Program-made: the position numbers and the translations under genes | Source: Burkholderia sp. TSV86 | Lineage (GTDB): Bacteria; Pseudomonadota; Gammaproteobacteria; Burkholderiales; Burkholderiaceae | Reading direction: 5' to 3' | NCBI RefSeq assembly: GCF_001522865.1 | Contig: NZ_LOWB01000075.1 | Coordinates: 62,001-126,000, forward strand | DNA: 64,000 nucleotides | Notes under the pieces: generated by a model | The model's input: only the letters and a program-made list of their open reading frames with translations | Told to the model about the DNA's origin: nothing | Databases searched by the model: none | Shown here: positions 49,943-59,027 of the stretch, piece after piece | Layout of the letters: each line of letters starts with the position of its first letter | How positions within the stretch are numbered: the stretch's first letter is position 1

Positions 49943-52900
49943 CTATGCGACGGGCCGGGCGGAACGCAACGCCTTTCTCGGCTGACGTAGGGCCGGAGGC
50001 TCGAAGCGCTTGGTCACCGTGATCGATGCATCGGCAGATGCCGACGCAAACAACTCAACCAAGTTTTCCAGATATCCGCGAATCGTCGCGTCGGTGAAGA
50101 TATCGGTCGAATACTCGATGGCTATCGCCATACCATCCACGCCCGAGCGCAATGCGAACGACAAGTCGAACTTGGCGGTTTGCGCCGGAATGGCGATCTC
50201 CCGCGCCGGGGTGTCATCGAGAATCCACATCTGTTCGTCGGTTTCGCAGGTCACGCACACCTGAAACAGCGGATGCCAACCGAGTGAACGCGCCGGCTCC
50301 AGCGCCTCGACCAATCGGTCAAACGGCAGATTCGCATGATCGAGCGCGTCGGCCACATGCCGCTGTGTTTGCTCGACTGCCGTATGAAACGTCATTTTTT
50401 CGTCGAAACGACTGCGTAGCACCAACATGTTCGTGAAAAGGCCGATCGTGTCCTCGAATTCGGCGTGGCTGCGTCCGGCAACGGGATATCCAATGCAGAT
50501 GTCGCGCACTCCACTGATCCGGTGCAACAACACGCTCACAGCGGTCAAAAACACGACGAACAGCGTCGTGGATTCGTCGCGAGCCAGTGCGGAAAAATTC
50601 GCTGCGGTGTCGGGCGGCAGCGTCGTTTGCACGATTTCGCCGGCGTAACTGCTGACCATCGGACGCGGCTTATCGAGTGGCAGTTCCAGCAACGCGGGCG
50701 CCCCCGCCAACACATCACGCCAGTAACTGAAATCTTCAGCCATTCGGTTGCGGGCATAAGCGTCGCGCTGCCATTGCGCAAAATCCCGGTATTGCGCGCG
50801 CACGTCAGGCAATCCGTGCGCACCGCCATGCTTGAAAGCGCGATAAAGCGCGTCAAGCTCCCGCGCCATTACCTGCGCGGACCATCCGTCAATCACGATA
50901 TGATGAATCCCAAGCAGCAGCGCGTGCCGATCGCGCGCAAGGCGCACCAACGTCGCGTGCAAAAGCGGCCCTCGTGCAAGATCGAACGTCTGCGCGGTGA
51001 ATCTTCGCGTGAGGTCGTCGAACTTTGCCGATTTCACCTCGTCATCGAACGCCGTCAAATCTTCCCATCCGAGTTCGAATCGTGCGGAATCGGCAATGCG
51101 CTGGCATGCCTGCCCGTCGACCTCGACGAACGTCGTTCTCAGCGCTTCGTGCCGGGCCACCAACGCGTTGAATCCGGCGTCGAGCGCTGCGCGGTCGATT
51201 TCGCTGTCGAACGCCAGGATATAGCGAATCGAATACGACGCATTACCTCCCGCAATCTTGTCGACAAAATACAAGCCGGCCTGAGGCGCGCTCAGCGGTA
51301 TCGGAGATTCACGGTTCGTCGCGTCGACAAGCGGCATCAAACCACCGCTCGACGCATCGGGCGCGGCGTGTTCAAGTACTTGCGCGCATTCCATCAACGT
51401 ACTGTTGCCCAGTAAAACGGAAAGCGGCAGCTTCCGCCCCATCTCCTGCTCGCATTTCGCCAATAAGCGGATTGCGCCAAGAGAACTTCCGCCATTCCCG
51501 TAAAAGCTTTCGTCCGTCGATAGCGAATCGACGTTCAACAGTTCGCGGATCAGCTCGAAAAAACGTGCTGTTGTCCCGGTAACGAATTCACCTCTTTGCG
51601 CCTGCGCTGCGTTTTTCTCGCGCGCACGTTGGCGCAGTATGCTGATGTCCGGTTTGCCGTGCGACGTAAGCGGAATGCCCGGCACGTCGTAGATGCGCTT
51701 CGGCGACAAATAGGCGGGCAGCTTGTCATCCATCCAACGCCGAATTCCACGAACCCGAGTTCCGGCATCGCCCGGCTCGAGCACGACGTAGGCCACTAGC
51801 CGCTTTTGCCCCAATCCGTCTTCTTCGACGTCCGCCACGGCCTCCTTGACGTCCGGATGTTCGAGCAGCTTGGCCAGCACCTCGCCAAACTCGACGCGAA
51901 ATCCGTCGATCTTGATCTGGCCGTCGCGCCGGCCCTTGTACCGAATGCGGCCGTTCGAATCCCAAATGCAAACGTCGCCGGTCCGGTACAACCGGCTTCC
52001 CGGTACACCATCGAACGGATTCGGCACGAACCGCTCGGCTGTTAATTCGGGCTGCCGATAATATCCTCTGGCGAGCCCGGCGCCACCAAGATACAGTTCG
52101 CCTTGCACTCCGACCGGCACCGGCTGCATGTCCTCATCCAGGATATATGCGCTAGTGTTTGCAAACGGACGGCCAATCGGAACGTCACCATCGCGGATAT
52201 CGTCGTCTTGCACAACATGCGTGCAGCTCAGCGTCGTGACTTCAGTGGGGCCGTAGCCGTTGATCAGCTCGGCCCGCACACCCGCCTGCCGCAGCCTGAG
52301 CAACGCGGCTGCATCCGCGCGATCACCGCCGAAGATGATGTGCTCGACATCGACGAACATTTCCGGCATCTCGTGCGACAGCCTCGACAGCAGCGTGCTC
52401 GCGAAATTGATCGCCTTGATCTGGTGCCGCTGTAAAAACGCGCTGAACTCGGCCGGGCTCAATACCAAGTGGTTTTCCACTAGCGCCACCGCTCCACCGT
52501 GCAGCAGCGCGCCCCAAATTTCCAGCGTCGAAGGATCGAACGACGCGCTTGCAAGCTGCGGGATCGTCAAGCCGCGCTCGAATGGCAAAAACGGATTCGA
52601 TATCACGAGCCGCGCGATCGCGCGATGATCGATCGCGACGCCCTTGGGGCGTCCGGTGGAGCCCGACGTATACATCACATAGGCAAGTTGCGCGGGCGAT
52701 TCGAGACGCGGCGGATTCGCGATCGCGCCGGATACGTCGGCGGACTCCGATTTCAGATCGTCGAGTTCGACGAGCGTCAACCCTTCGCGGCGACCCAGCA
52801 ATGCGGCTCGAAGCTCCGATTCGAGCACAACGGCCTCGATGCCTGAGTCGTTCAGCAGATATGACAAACGCTCCGCTTGATAGTTGGCATCCAGCGGAAC

Positions 52901-54523
52901 GTAGCAGCCGCCCGCCTTCAGGATACCGAGAATGCCGACGACCATGTCGAACCCGCGTCCGACGAGCAACCCGACCGGCGTTTCGCTATCGACGCCGAGC
53001 GCTCTGAGCCGCCATGCGAGCCGGTTGGCCGCCACGTTCAGTTCACGGTACGTCATACGGCGAGCACCGTCGATCAGCGCGGCGCGATCGGGCGTGCGTT
53101 CCACCTGTGCTTCGAACAGCCCGGCAACCGTGATCGGCGGCAATTCGCGTGCCGGGCCGGAACCCTTTTGCAGTAACCCGTCACGCTGCTCGTCACTCAG
53201 AAGACGCAGGCGCGCAGCCGCCTGATCGGGATCAGCGGCGGCGCACGCAATCAACAACGTCAGTTGCGCCAGCATGCGATCGATCGATGCGCGCTCGAAC
53301 AGCTCCGTGCTGTATTCGGCCTTCAAACACCATGACGCATCGGCGTTCTGCTCGATCGCAAGCAGCAGATCGAACTTCGACGTATGTGTCGGAATATTGG
53401 CGTCGAGCGCAAACACGCCGTCGAGCGACCACATCCGTTCGTTCGCCTCGTGCGTGACGCATACCTGAAACAGCGGATGCCATCCGAGCGAGCGCGCCGG
53501 CTCCAGCGCCTCAATAAGTTGATCGAACGGCAAATCCGCATGGGCAAGCGCATCGAACACTTGATGCTGGGTTCGCTCCACGGCCTGTCGGAATGTCGTC
53601 TGCCCGTCGTGACGGCTGCGCAGCACAAGCATGTTCGTGAAGAGGCCGATCGTATCCTCGAATTCCACACCGCTTCGGCCCGCAACCGGATAGCCAATGC
53701 AAATATCGCGCTCGCCGCTGATTCGATGCAACAGTATCCGTGCGAACGTCATGAACAACACGAACGGGGTCACGGCCATCGCATCGATCAGCGCCGCGAA
53801 GCCGGCAGCCGCATCCGGCGGCAGCTCGGCCCGCACGATCTCGCCCGCATAATTCCGAACAGCCGGCCGCGGCTTGTCGAACGGCAGTTCCAGCAACGCC
53901 GGCGCATCGCTCAACGTCTCACGCCAGTAAGCCAAATCTTCGGCCATGCCGTCCTGCATGTATGCGTCGCGCTGCCACTGCGCGAAATCGCGATATTGAA
54001 CGGCCATTTCCGGCAAACCATGCTCGACGTCATGCTTGAACGCGCGATAAAGCGCATCGAGTTCATGTGCCATCACATGTGCGGACCAGCCATCGAATAC
54101 GATGTGGTGAACGCCGAGCAGCAGCGTATAGCGCGCGTTCGCCAAGCGCATCAGCGTCGCGCGCATCAGCGGGCCTGCCGCGAGATCGAATCGCCGTGCG
54201 GCGAATTCACGCGTGATTTCGTCTGCCTTTACCGCTCGTGCGGCGTCGTCGAGATCGGATAGATCTTCCCATCCGAGTTCGCATCGCATCGCATCGACGA
54301 CATGCTGACACACCTGCCCGTCGATCTCGACGAACGTCGTGCGCAATGCCTCGTGTCTGCGGATCAGCGCATCGAGCGCCGCCTCCAATGCGGCTCGGTC
54401 GATCTCTGCGTCAAACTCCAACGTGTAGGGCACCAAATAAAGCGCCGCATCGCTGCCTATCTTGTCGAAGAAATAAATTCCTTCTTGTCCATATGCACAC
54501 GGAAACACGTTCGTCATTTTCAT
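49943..54523 (-). CDS. Nonribosomal peptide synthetase, C-A-PCP-C
   Basis: 1,526 residues from the ATG at 54523; an ATG six bases further in is an alternative. The order is C1 (about 5-440, HHIVFDGW near 140), A (about 470-960, YVMYTSGSTG), PCP (GGSSLGAI near 1009) and C2 (about 1080-1510, HHIVIDGW near 1206). The two C domains are strikingly alike (shared GYPVAGRS, DTIGLFTNMLVLRSR and ALEPARSLGWHPLFQVCVT), suggesting recent duplication. Pocket residues read against GrsA are D-P-L-N-I-G-G-T-L, with no code I can assign. No thioesterase is attached. It follows the exporter gene by 22 bases. Confidence 0.94.
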   Translation of the reverse strand: MKMTNVFPCAYGQEGIYFFDKIGSDAALYLVPYTLEFDAEIDRAALEAALDALIRRHEALRTTFVEIDGQVCQHVVDAMRCELGWEDLSDLDDAARAVKADEITREFAARRFDLAAGPLMRATLMRLANARYTLLLGVHHIVFDGWSAHVMAHELDALYRAFKHDVEHGLPEMAVQYRDFAQWQRDAYMQDGMAEDLAYWRETLSDAPALLELPFDKPRPAVRNYAGEIVRAELPPDAAAGFAALIDAMAVTPFVLFMTFARILLHRISGERDICIGYPVAGRSGVEFEDTIGLFTNMLVLRSRHDGQTTFRQAVERTQHQVFDALAHADLPFDQLIEALEPARSLGWHPLFQVCVTHEANERMWSLDGVFALDANIPTHTSKFDLLLAIEQNADASWCLKAEYSTELFERASIDRMLAQLTLLIACAAADPDQAAARLRLLSDEQRDGLLQKGSGPARELPPITVAGLFEAQVERTPDRAALIDGARRMTYRELNVAANRLAWRLRALGVDSETPVGLLVGRGFDMVVGILGILKAGGCYVPLDANYQAERLSYLLNDSGIEAVVLESELRAALLGRREGLTLVELDDLKSESADVSGAIANPPRLESPAQLAYVMYTSGSTGRPKGVAIDHRAIARLVISNPFLPFERGLTIPQLASASFDPSTLEIWGALLHGGAVALVENHLVLSPAEFSAFLQRHQIKAINFASTLLSRLSHEMPEMFVDVEHIIFGGDRADAAALLRLRQAGVRAELINGYGPTEVTTLSCTHVVQDDDIRDGDVPIGRPFANTSAYILDEDMQPVPVGVQGELYLGGAGLARGYYRQPELTAERFVPNPFDGVPGSRLYRTGDVCIWDSNGRIRYKGRRDGQIKIDGFRVEFGEVLAKLLEHPDVKEAVADVEEDGLGQKRLVAYVVLEPGDAGTRVRGIRRWMDDKLPAYLSPKRIYDVPGIPLTSHGKPDISILRQRAREKNAAQAQRGEFVTGTTARFFELIRELLNVDSLSTDESFYGNGGSSLGAIRLLAKCEQEMGRKLPLSVLLGNSTLMECAQVLEHAAPDASSGGLMPLVDATNRESPIPLSAPQAGLYFVDKIAGGNASYSIRYILAFDSEIDRAALDAGFNALVARHEALRTTFVEVDGQACQRIADSARFELGWEDLTAFDDEVKSAKFDDLTRRFTAQTFDLARGPLLHATLVRLARDRHALLLGIHHIVIDGWSAQVMARELDALYRAFKHGGAHGLPDVRAQYRDFAQWQRDAYARNRMAEDFSYWRDVLAGAPALLELPLDKPRPMVSSYAGEIVQTTLPPDTAANFSALARDESTTLFVVFLTAVSVLLHRISGVRDICIGYPVAGRSHAEFEDTIGLFTNMLVLRSRFDEKMTFHTAVEQTQRHVADALDHANLPFDRLVEALEPARSLGWHPLFQVCVTCETDEQMWILDDTPAREIAIPAQTAKFDLSFALRSGVDGMAIAIEYSTDIFTDATIRGYLENLVELFASASADASITVTKRFEPPALRQPRKALRSARPVA

Positions 54524-54545
54524 GATGCGGGTTCCGCCGTTGGAG

Positions 54546-55781
54546 TTAATCGGCCGAGTAAGCCAGATCGATCGGACGCCAAAACAACGCCGCCCCCCAC
54601 AGCAGCGTGGCGGCAACACTAACGGCGCCAATCACGTAGAACGCCTTGTCGTTCGGCATCGCGCCGAACAACGCACCGCCGATCAGCGCTCCGACCGGCA
54701 TCGCACCCCAGACGATCAGACGGATGGCGGACGTCATTCTCCCGAGCAGCGGCTCGGGCGTGACTTCCTGACGCAACGTCATCTGCATAATCGAGGCGAT
54801 CGTCGACGTTCCGCCCATCACGGCGAGCGCGAACCCCGCGATCGTCAGATCGACGAGCGCCGACGATTTCGCGAGCGGAATTGCCAGAATCGATATGACC
54901 GAGACGAGCTGCATCGAAGCCAACACCGGCAGCGGCCCCATCCGGCGGCGCAGCATTGGCGTAAGCGGCGCGCTGACGGCCGCACCGATTCCAAGGCAGC
55001 TCAACACAACGCCGATCTGCGTGGCAGACGCGCCGACGGTTTTTTGCAGCCACAAGTACAAGCCCGGCAGCAACGCAAAATAGGCGATGTGCCAGATCAC
55101 GCCTCCCAGCGCGATCAGCACCAGCAGCCGGTTCGTCAAGACGAAGACCAAGCCCTTCTTCAGCGCGGGAAAAAACCGCTCGCCGACAGCTGCGGCGATG
55201 TTTTTTTCCGGCTCGTGCCGCACGAAGCAGATCAGGAAAAACGACCACAAATAGGACAGCGCGTCGAGCAGAATCGCGCCGGGCGCGCCGATCAGCGACA
55301 TGATCGAACCGGCAACACTGGGGCCGATCGTCTCCGCCACGGACTGCGTCATCGCCAGCCGGCTGTTTCCTTGCGCCAACTCGCTCTTCTCTATCACGGT
55401 GGGCACATAGGACCAGAACGCCGTGTCGAAAAATACGCTGAGCGACGACACCGTGAATGCAACCGCATAGAGGCTGAATGCGTGCAGCATGTCCAGCCAA
55501 TACAGCAACGGCACCAACAGTAAAATCGCGAATCTCGCGATGTCGCAGGCGATCAACAGCCGGCGGCGCGGCATTCGATCGACCAGCACGCCGGCAAACA
55601 AACCAAACAGTACTGTCGGGAGACCTTCGAGCGACAAAAGGAAGCCGAGCTGGATTGCGGAAAAATGCAAATTCTGGACGGCGAAAAGCGGGATGACCAC
55701 TTGAGATATCTGGCTGCCGACGGCCGATGTGCCATGTGCCAGCCAAAGAAGGCCGAAGGTCCTTCCCGGATTCTTTCCCAT
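54546..55781 (-). CDS. MFS exporter (EntS-like)
   Basis: 411 residues with about 12 membrane helices, preceded by GGGAG. It belongs to the major facilitator subgroup that includes the enterobactin exporter EntS. Conserved features are the N-terminal helix (LWLAHGTSAVGSQISQVVIPL), the loop GLFAGVLVDRMPRRRLL between helices 2 and 3, and the central basic loop. Its position as the second gene of the peptide operon makes product export or self-protection the likely role. Confidence 0.92.
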   Translation of the reverse strand: MGKNPGRTFGLLWLAHGTSAVGSQISQVVIPLFAVQNLHFSAIQLGFLLSLEGLPTVLFGLFAGVLVDRMPRRRLLIACDIARFAILLLVPLLYWLDMLHAFSLYAVAFTVSSLSVFFDTAFWSYVPTVIEKSELAQGNSRLAMTQSVAETIGPSVAGSIMSLIGAPGAILLDALSYLWSFFLICFVRHEPEKNIAAAVGERFFPALKKGLVFVLTNRLLVLIALGGVIWHIAYFALLPGLYLWLQKTVGASATQIGVVLSCLGIGAAVSAPLTPMLRRRMGPLPVLASMQLVSVISILAIPLAKSSALVDLTIAGFALAVMGGTSTIASIMQMTLRQEVTPEPLLGRMTSAIRLIVWGAMPVGALIGGALFGAMPNDKAFYVIGAVSVAATLLWGAALFWRPIDLAYSAD

Positions 55782-55980
55782 TCAGCAATCTCCCGATGGG
55801 CAATTCATCGCTCGATAGAATGAATCAATGGCGATGCATTGTCCCGGCTTCTTGTGGCGAAAAACCTTCGCACGTCAGCTATGTGGATTTGACGGATCGA
55901 CACGGCACTGCCGCCATCGGTTCGTCCCAAACCGACAAGCAAGACCGTGACGGGAAAGCATCAGCGCACAACACGCCAAC

Positions 55981-56181
55981 TCAGTCTTTCGAACCCGCCT
56001 GCTCCATTGCAAGCCGCAGGCTTCTGGGCCGCATATCGGTCCACACGTCCTTGATGTGATCAAGACATGCCTCTTTCGATCCACGGTAGCCACTCGCCCG
56101 CCAGCCGGCGGGAATCACCTTGCCTTCCGGCCAAACAGAGTATTGTTCTTCGTCATTGAGTACCACGATGTAATTCGCCAT
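55981..56181 (-). CDS. MbtH-like NRPS accessory protein
   Basis: 66 residues from the ATG at 56181, with GGAG six bases ahead. It has the full MbtH signature: [10 protein letters not shown], then [33 protein letters not shown]. MbtH proteins bind NRPS adenylation domains and are often needed for their folding or activity. It is the first gene of the cluster, 199 bases before the exporter gene. Confidence 0.96.
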   Translation of the reverse strand: MANYIVVLNDEEQYSVWPEGKVIPAGWRASGYRGSKEACLDHIKDVWTDMRPRSLRLAMEQAGSKD

Positions 56182-56825
56182 CCGAATCTCCATCAATAAT
56201 GGTCAAGTCAATGCGCAATTACGCTGGAATCTCATGTCCGATTCAGATCGGAACCAGACATTTCCCAGACAATGATTTGGCGAATAAATCGCCTTGATTC
56301 AATTGAGCCCGATTGACTTTTTTAGATACGGCGACAAACCAATCAGACGGCTCAAAAGCCAGATGCACGTTTATCTTGAAATAAACGCGCCTACCGCACA
56401 GGCATGGAAATACTTCGCAATCCTTGTAGATTTCATACAAGGTGCGTCGATACGGAAACATCGAAAGGAGTCTATTGCGCGTCTCGCAGATGATACGTCA
56501 TCCGGCATTCGCTCATCAAACTTTTTTTCCTGACCTACTCCCGCGGCGCTAAAAGACGGCTGAATCGGGGAATGTGGATTGCTCGTCGGCGCGACGTTGA
56601 ACGATCAGATATTTTTCCACCAAATTCTGATCTTGCAGAAACCGCGCGACGATCGGTTCATAGTCCGTCGCACACCGAACGGACAAACCGCACTGCATCA
56701 AATCCGATTATCTCGGGAAATCCGGCAAGCAGCGCGGCGAATATCGGTCGCGTTGAATCGGCATATCAGCGAAGATCCCGAGGCCGCCTACGCCGAATGC
56801 GAATCAGGTCGGCATGCAGCGCCGA
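56182..56825. other. A/T-rich junction upstream of the NRPS operon
   Basis: 644 bases between mbtH and the FAH-family gene (both read leftwards) with no convincing gene. The part from about 56200 to 56560 is visibly richer in A and T than anything nearby, with runs such as TTTTTT and AATAAAT. Its open frames have no recognisable products. It should contain the cluster promoter, and it may mark the edge of an acquired segment. Confidence 0.55.
56237..56252. promoter_or_regulatory. Inverted repeat upstream of mbtH, candidate operator
   Basis: TCCGAT-TCAG-ATCGGA is a perfect 6-bp inverted repeat with a four-base spacer, 56-71 bases upstream of the mbtH start. It is the clearest dyad in the region that should contain the NRPS operon promoter. 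No regulator gene other than the DUF2087 protein is in the cluster. The role is a guess from position. Confidence 0.4.
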
Positions 56826-57674
56826 TTATGTGGCCGCACGCGTCATCTGCACCTGCTCGCCGAGCCCCGTCACGCCATAGCGCACCGTCTGCCCCGGCTT
56901 CAGATAGACAGGCGAAGGCTTCACGCCCATCCCGACGCCGGGGGGCGTGCCAGTCGCGATCACGTCGCCGGGATGCAGACTCATACAACGCGACAGATAA
57001 GCAATCAGGCTCGCGACCGAAAACACCATCGTGCCCGTATTGCCGTTCTGATAGCGATGGCCATCCACGTCGAGCCATAAATCGAGTGCCTGCGGATCGG
57101 CAATTTCGTCACGCGTGACAAGCCACGGGCCGATCGGCCCGAACGTGTCGAAGCCCTTGCCCTTATCCCACTGGCCGCCGCGGTTGACTTGCCATTCGCG
57201 CTCGGAAACGTCATTGATCACGCAATAGCCCGCGACGTATGACAGCGCGTCGGCCTCGTCAACGTTCTTGCACACACGGCCGATCACGACGCCGAGTTCG
57301 ACTTCCCAATCGGTCTTCGTCGAGCCGAGCGGAATCTCGATGCCGTCATACGGGCCGCAAACCGCGCTCGTCCACTTGCCGAACACGATGGGCTCTTTCG
57401 GCACCGGCAGCCTCGCTTCGGCAGCATGATCCGCGTAGTTCAGGCCGATGCAGACGAACTTGCCGATCTGGCCCACGCATGCGCCAATGCGCGGCTCGCC
57501 CGGCACGCGCGGCAGCAACGCGAGATCGGTGTCGCGCAATCGCGCCAGGCTCGCGTCGGACAGCGCATCGCCCGCGATGTCGTCAATCAGCGCGGACAGG
57601 TCGCGGATATGCCCGTCGGCGTCGAGCACACCCGGCTTTTCATGACCCTTAGGGCCGTATCGCAGCAATTTCAT
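56826..57674 (-). CDS. Fumarylacetoacetate hydrolase-family protein
   Basis: 282 residues from the ATG at 57674 (MKLLRYG, typical family start). Family motifs: FVCIGLNYADHAAEA, PIVFGKW, the metal-binding DWEVELGVVIG, and the C-terminal GDVIATGTPPGVGMG. Members are hydrolases, isomerases or lyases acting on 2-oxo acids in aromatic or sugar-acid breakdown (fumarylpyruvate, ureidoglycolate, 2,4-diketo-3-deoxy acids). It is divergent from an IclR regulator, which commonly controls such catabolic genes. Confidence 0.92.
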   Translation of the reverse strand: MKLLRYGPKGHEKPGVLDADGHIRDLSALIDDIAGDALSDASLARLRDTDLALLPRVPGEPRIGACVGQIGKFVCIGLNYADHAAEARLPVPKEPIVFGKWTSAVCGPYDGIEIPLGSTKTDWEVELGVVIGRVCKNVDEADALSYVAGYCVINDVSEREWQVNRGGQWDKGKGFDTFGPIGPWLVTRDEIADPQALDLWLDVDGHRYQNGNTGTMVFSVASLIAYLSRCMSLHPGDVIATGTPPGVGMGVKPSPVYLKPGQTVRYGVTGLGEQVQMTRAAT

Positions 57675-58095
57675 AACGAGCGGTCTCCCGGTTCGATTCA
57701 AACAGAAACAAGCGGCTGCCTTCTGGCCGGCCTGCCGCAGCCCGGCACGCATTGCGCGAGTCTTTGTACCATTCGCGACGCTCGGCGGGACACCGCGCAA
57801 CAGATAACGATTATTGGAGTAAGCGCTGTTCGCGCCTCTTCCGGTACTCGCTCCGACGTCAGTCGGCAATCGATTGGAGCCAGTACTTTGCACGCATACA
57901 CTCGTTGCGTGCTACTGTTTTATTCAAATTTTTTGCAAAAATATCATATAAAGTTCCAATCAATTGGGTATCGTGATGATTAACACTGCTGCTTAGTTAA
58001 CGCATGAACCGACGCTTCGCCGGTAGGCGTCGCGCGCCGCTGGAACGCGTGTCGCAACGCCATCGGTGTCCGGCGGTTCGTGAGCTTTATCAATA
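57675..58095. promoter_or_regulatory. Divergent promoter region of the FAH hydrolase and IclR genes
   Basis: 421 bases between two divergent genes. The stretch 57911-57965 is A/T-rich and contains the perfect palindrome TTTTTGCAAAAA (57930-57941), followed by ATATCATATAAAG. It is a plausible binding site for the adjacent IclR-family regulator. No coding sequence is evident. Confidence 0.5.
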
Positions 58096-58920
58096 ATGAA
58101 TTCGATGAACCACCAACCGGCCGCGGGCGATGGAGAGCCGCGCGAGGGCAAAGAAGCCGGACGCTATCGCGCGCCCGCGCTCGACAAAGGGCTCGATATC
58201 CTCGAACTGCTCGCCGAACAGCGCGAAGGGCTGACGCGCGCGGAAATCACCAAACATCTCGGCCGCAACGCGAGCGAAATCTACCGGATGCTCGAGCGCC
58301 TCGTCGCGCGCCAATACGTGGTCCGCTCGGCAAACGGCGAGCGCTATACGCTCAGCTTGAAGCTTTACGCGCTCGCGCATCGCCACCCGCCACTCAAGCG
58401 GCTGATCACGGCAGCCCTGCCGCCGATGCAGCGCTTTGCCGACGCCGCCGAACAATCGTGCCACCTGTGCGTCTACGACCGCGGCAATCTGCTCGTGATC
58501 GCGCAAATTGAAGGCCCTGGCCCATGCGTGATTTCGGTCAGGCTCGGTACGCGGGTAAGACTCGTCGAGTCCGCGTCCGGCCCAGTACTGCTCACATTCC
58601 AGACGCATGAGCAACGTGCGCAGATGCTTGCCGAGCACGTGAAGACGAGCAACGAAACCGCGCCCGACATGCACGCGCTCGACGCACTCATCGACAGCAT
58701 CCGCACTGCCGGTTCGTTGCGCCGGGACAGCCGCCAGGCGCGCGGCGTCATCGATCTTTCGTATCCGGTGCTCGGCCCGTTCGGCCAGGCGATCGCCGCC
58801 CTCACCTGCCCGTACATGCGGCGCATCGACACCCAAGCCGCGCCTTCGATCGACGAAGTCGACGCACGGCTGCGCGATGCGGCAACGCACCTGTCGATGA
58901 TCAGCGGCCAATCGGCATGA
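58096..58920 (+). CDS. IclR-family transcription regulator
   Basis: 274 residues; a start at the fourth codon (58105) is also possible. The N-terminal winged helix-turn-helix (LDKGLDILELLAEQREGLTRAEITKHLGRNASEIYRMLERL) and the C-terminal effector domain (ISVRLGTRVRLVESASGPVLLTF) are both typical. IclR proteins respond to small organic acids. It is divergent from the FAH hydrolase gene, which is its likely target. Confidence 0.93.
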   Translation: MNSMNHQPAAGDGEPREGKEAGRYRAPALDKGLDILELLAEQREGLTRAEITKHLGRNASEIYRMLERLVARQYVVRSANGERYTLSLKLYALAHRHPPLKRLITAALPPMQRFADAAEQSCHLCVYDRGNLLVIAQIEGPGPCVISVRLGTRVRLVESASGPVLLTFQTHEQRAQMLAEHVKTSNETAPDMHALDALIDSIRTAGSLRRDSRQARGVIDLSYPVLGPFGQAIAALTCPYMRRIDTQAAPSIDEVDARLRDAATHLSMISGQSA

Positions 58921-59027
58921 GCACACGCCCGCACGCGCGCCTCAATCGGCCTGCGCCCCACCGCTGCTAAAATGGCGCCCCTTTCAAATCACCGTCCGCC
59001 GTCGACGGCGGACGTCTCACGGATGTC

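Noticed and set aside
37225-56181. Glidobactin or malleobactin cluster
   Set aside because: A Thr module, lysine-hydroxylase-like enzyme and MbtH recall glidobactin, but there is no PKS module. Malleobactin is excluded by the lack of ornithine hydroxylase and TonB receptor genes.
56572-56880. Possible small genes or a transposase remnant in the A/T-rich junction
   Set aside because: Several frames overlap here, but none shows a transposase motif, a ribosome binding site or a sensible composition.
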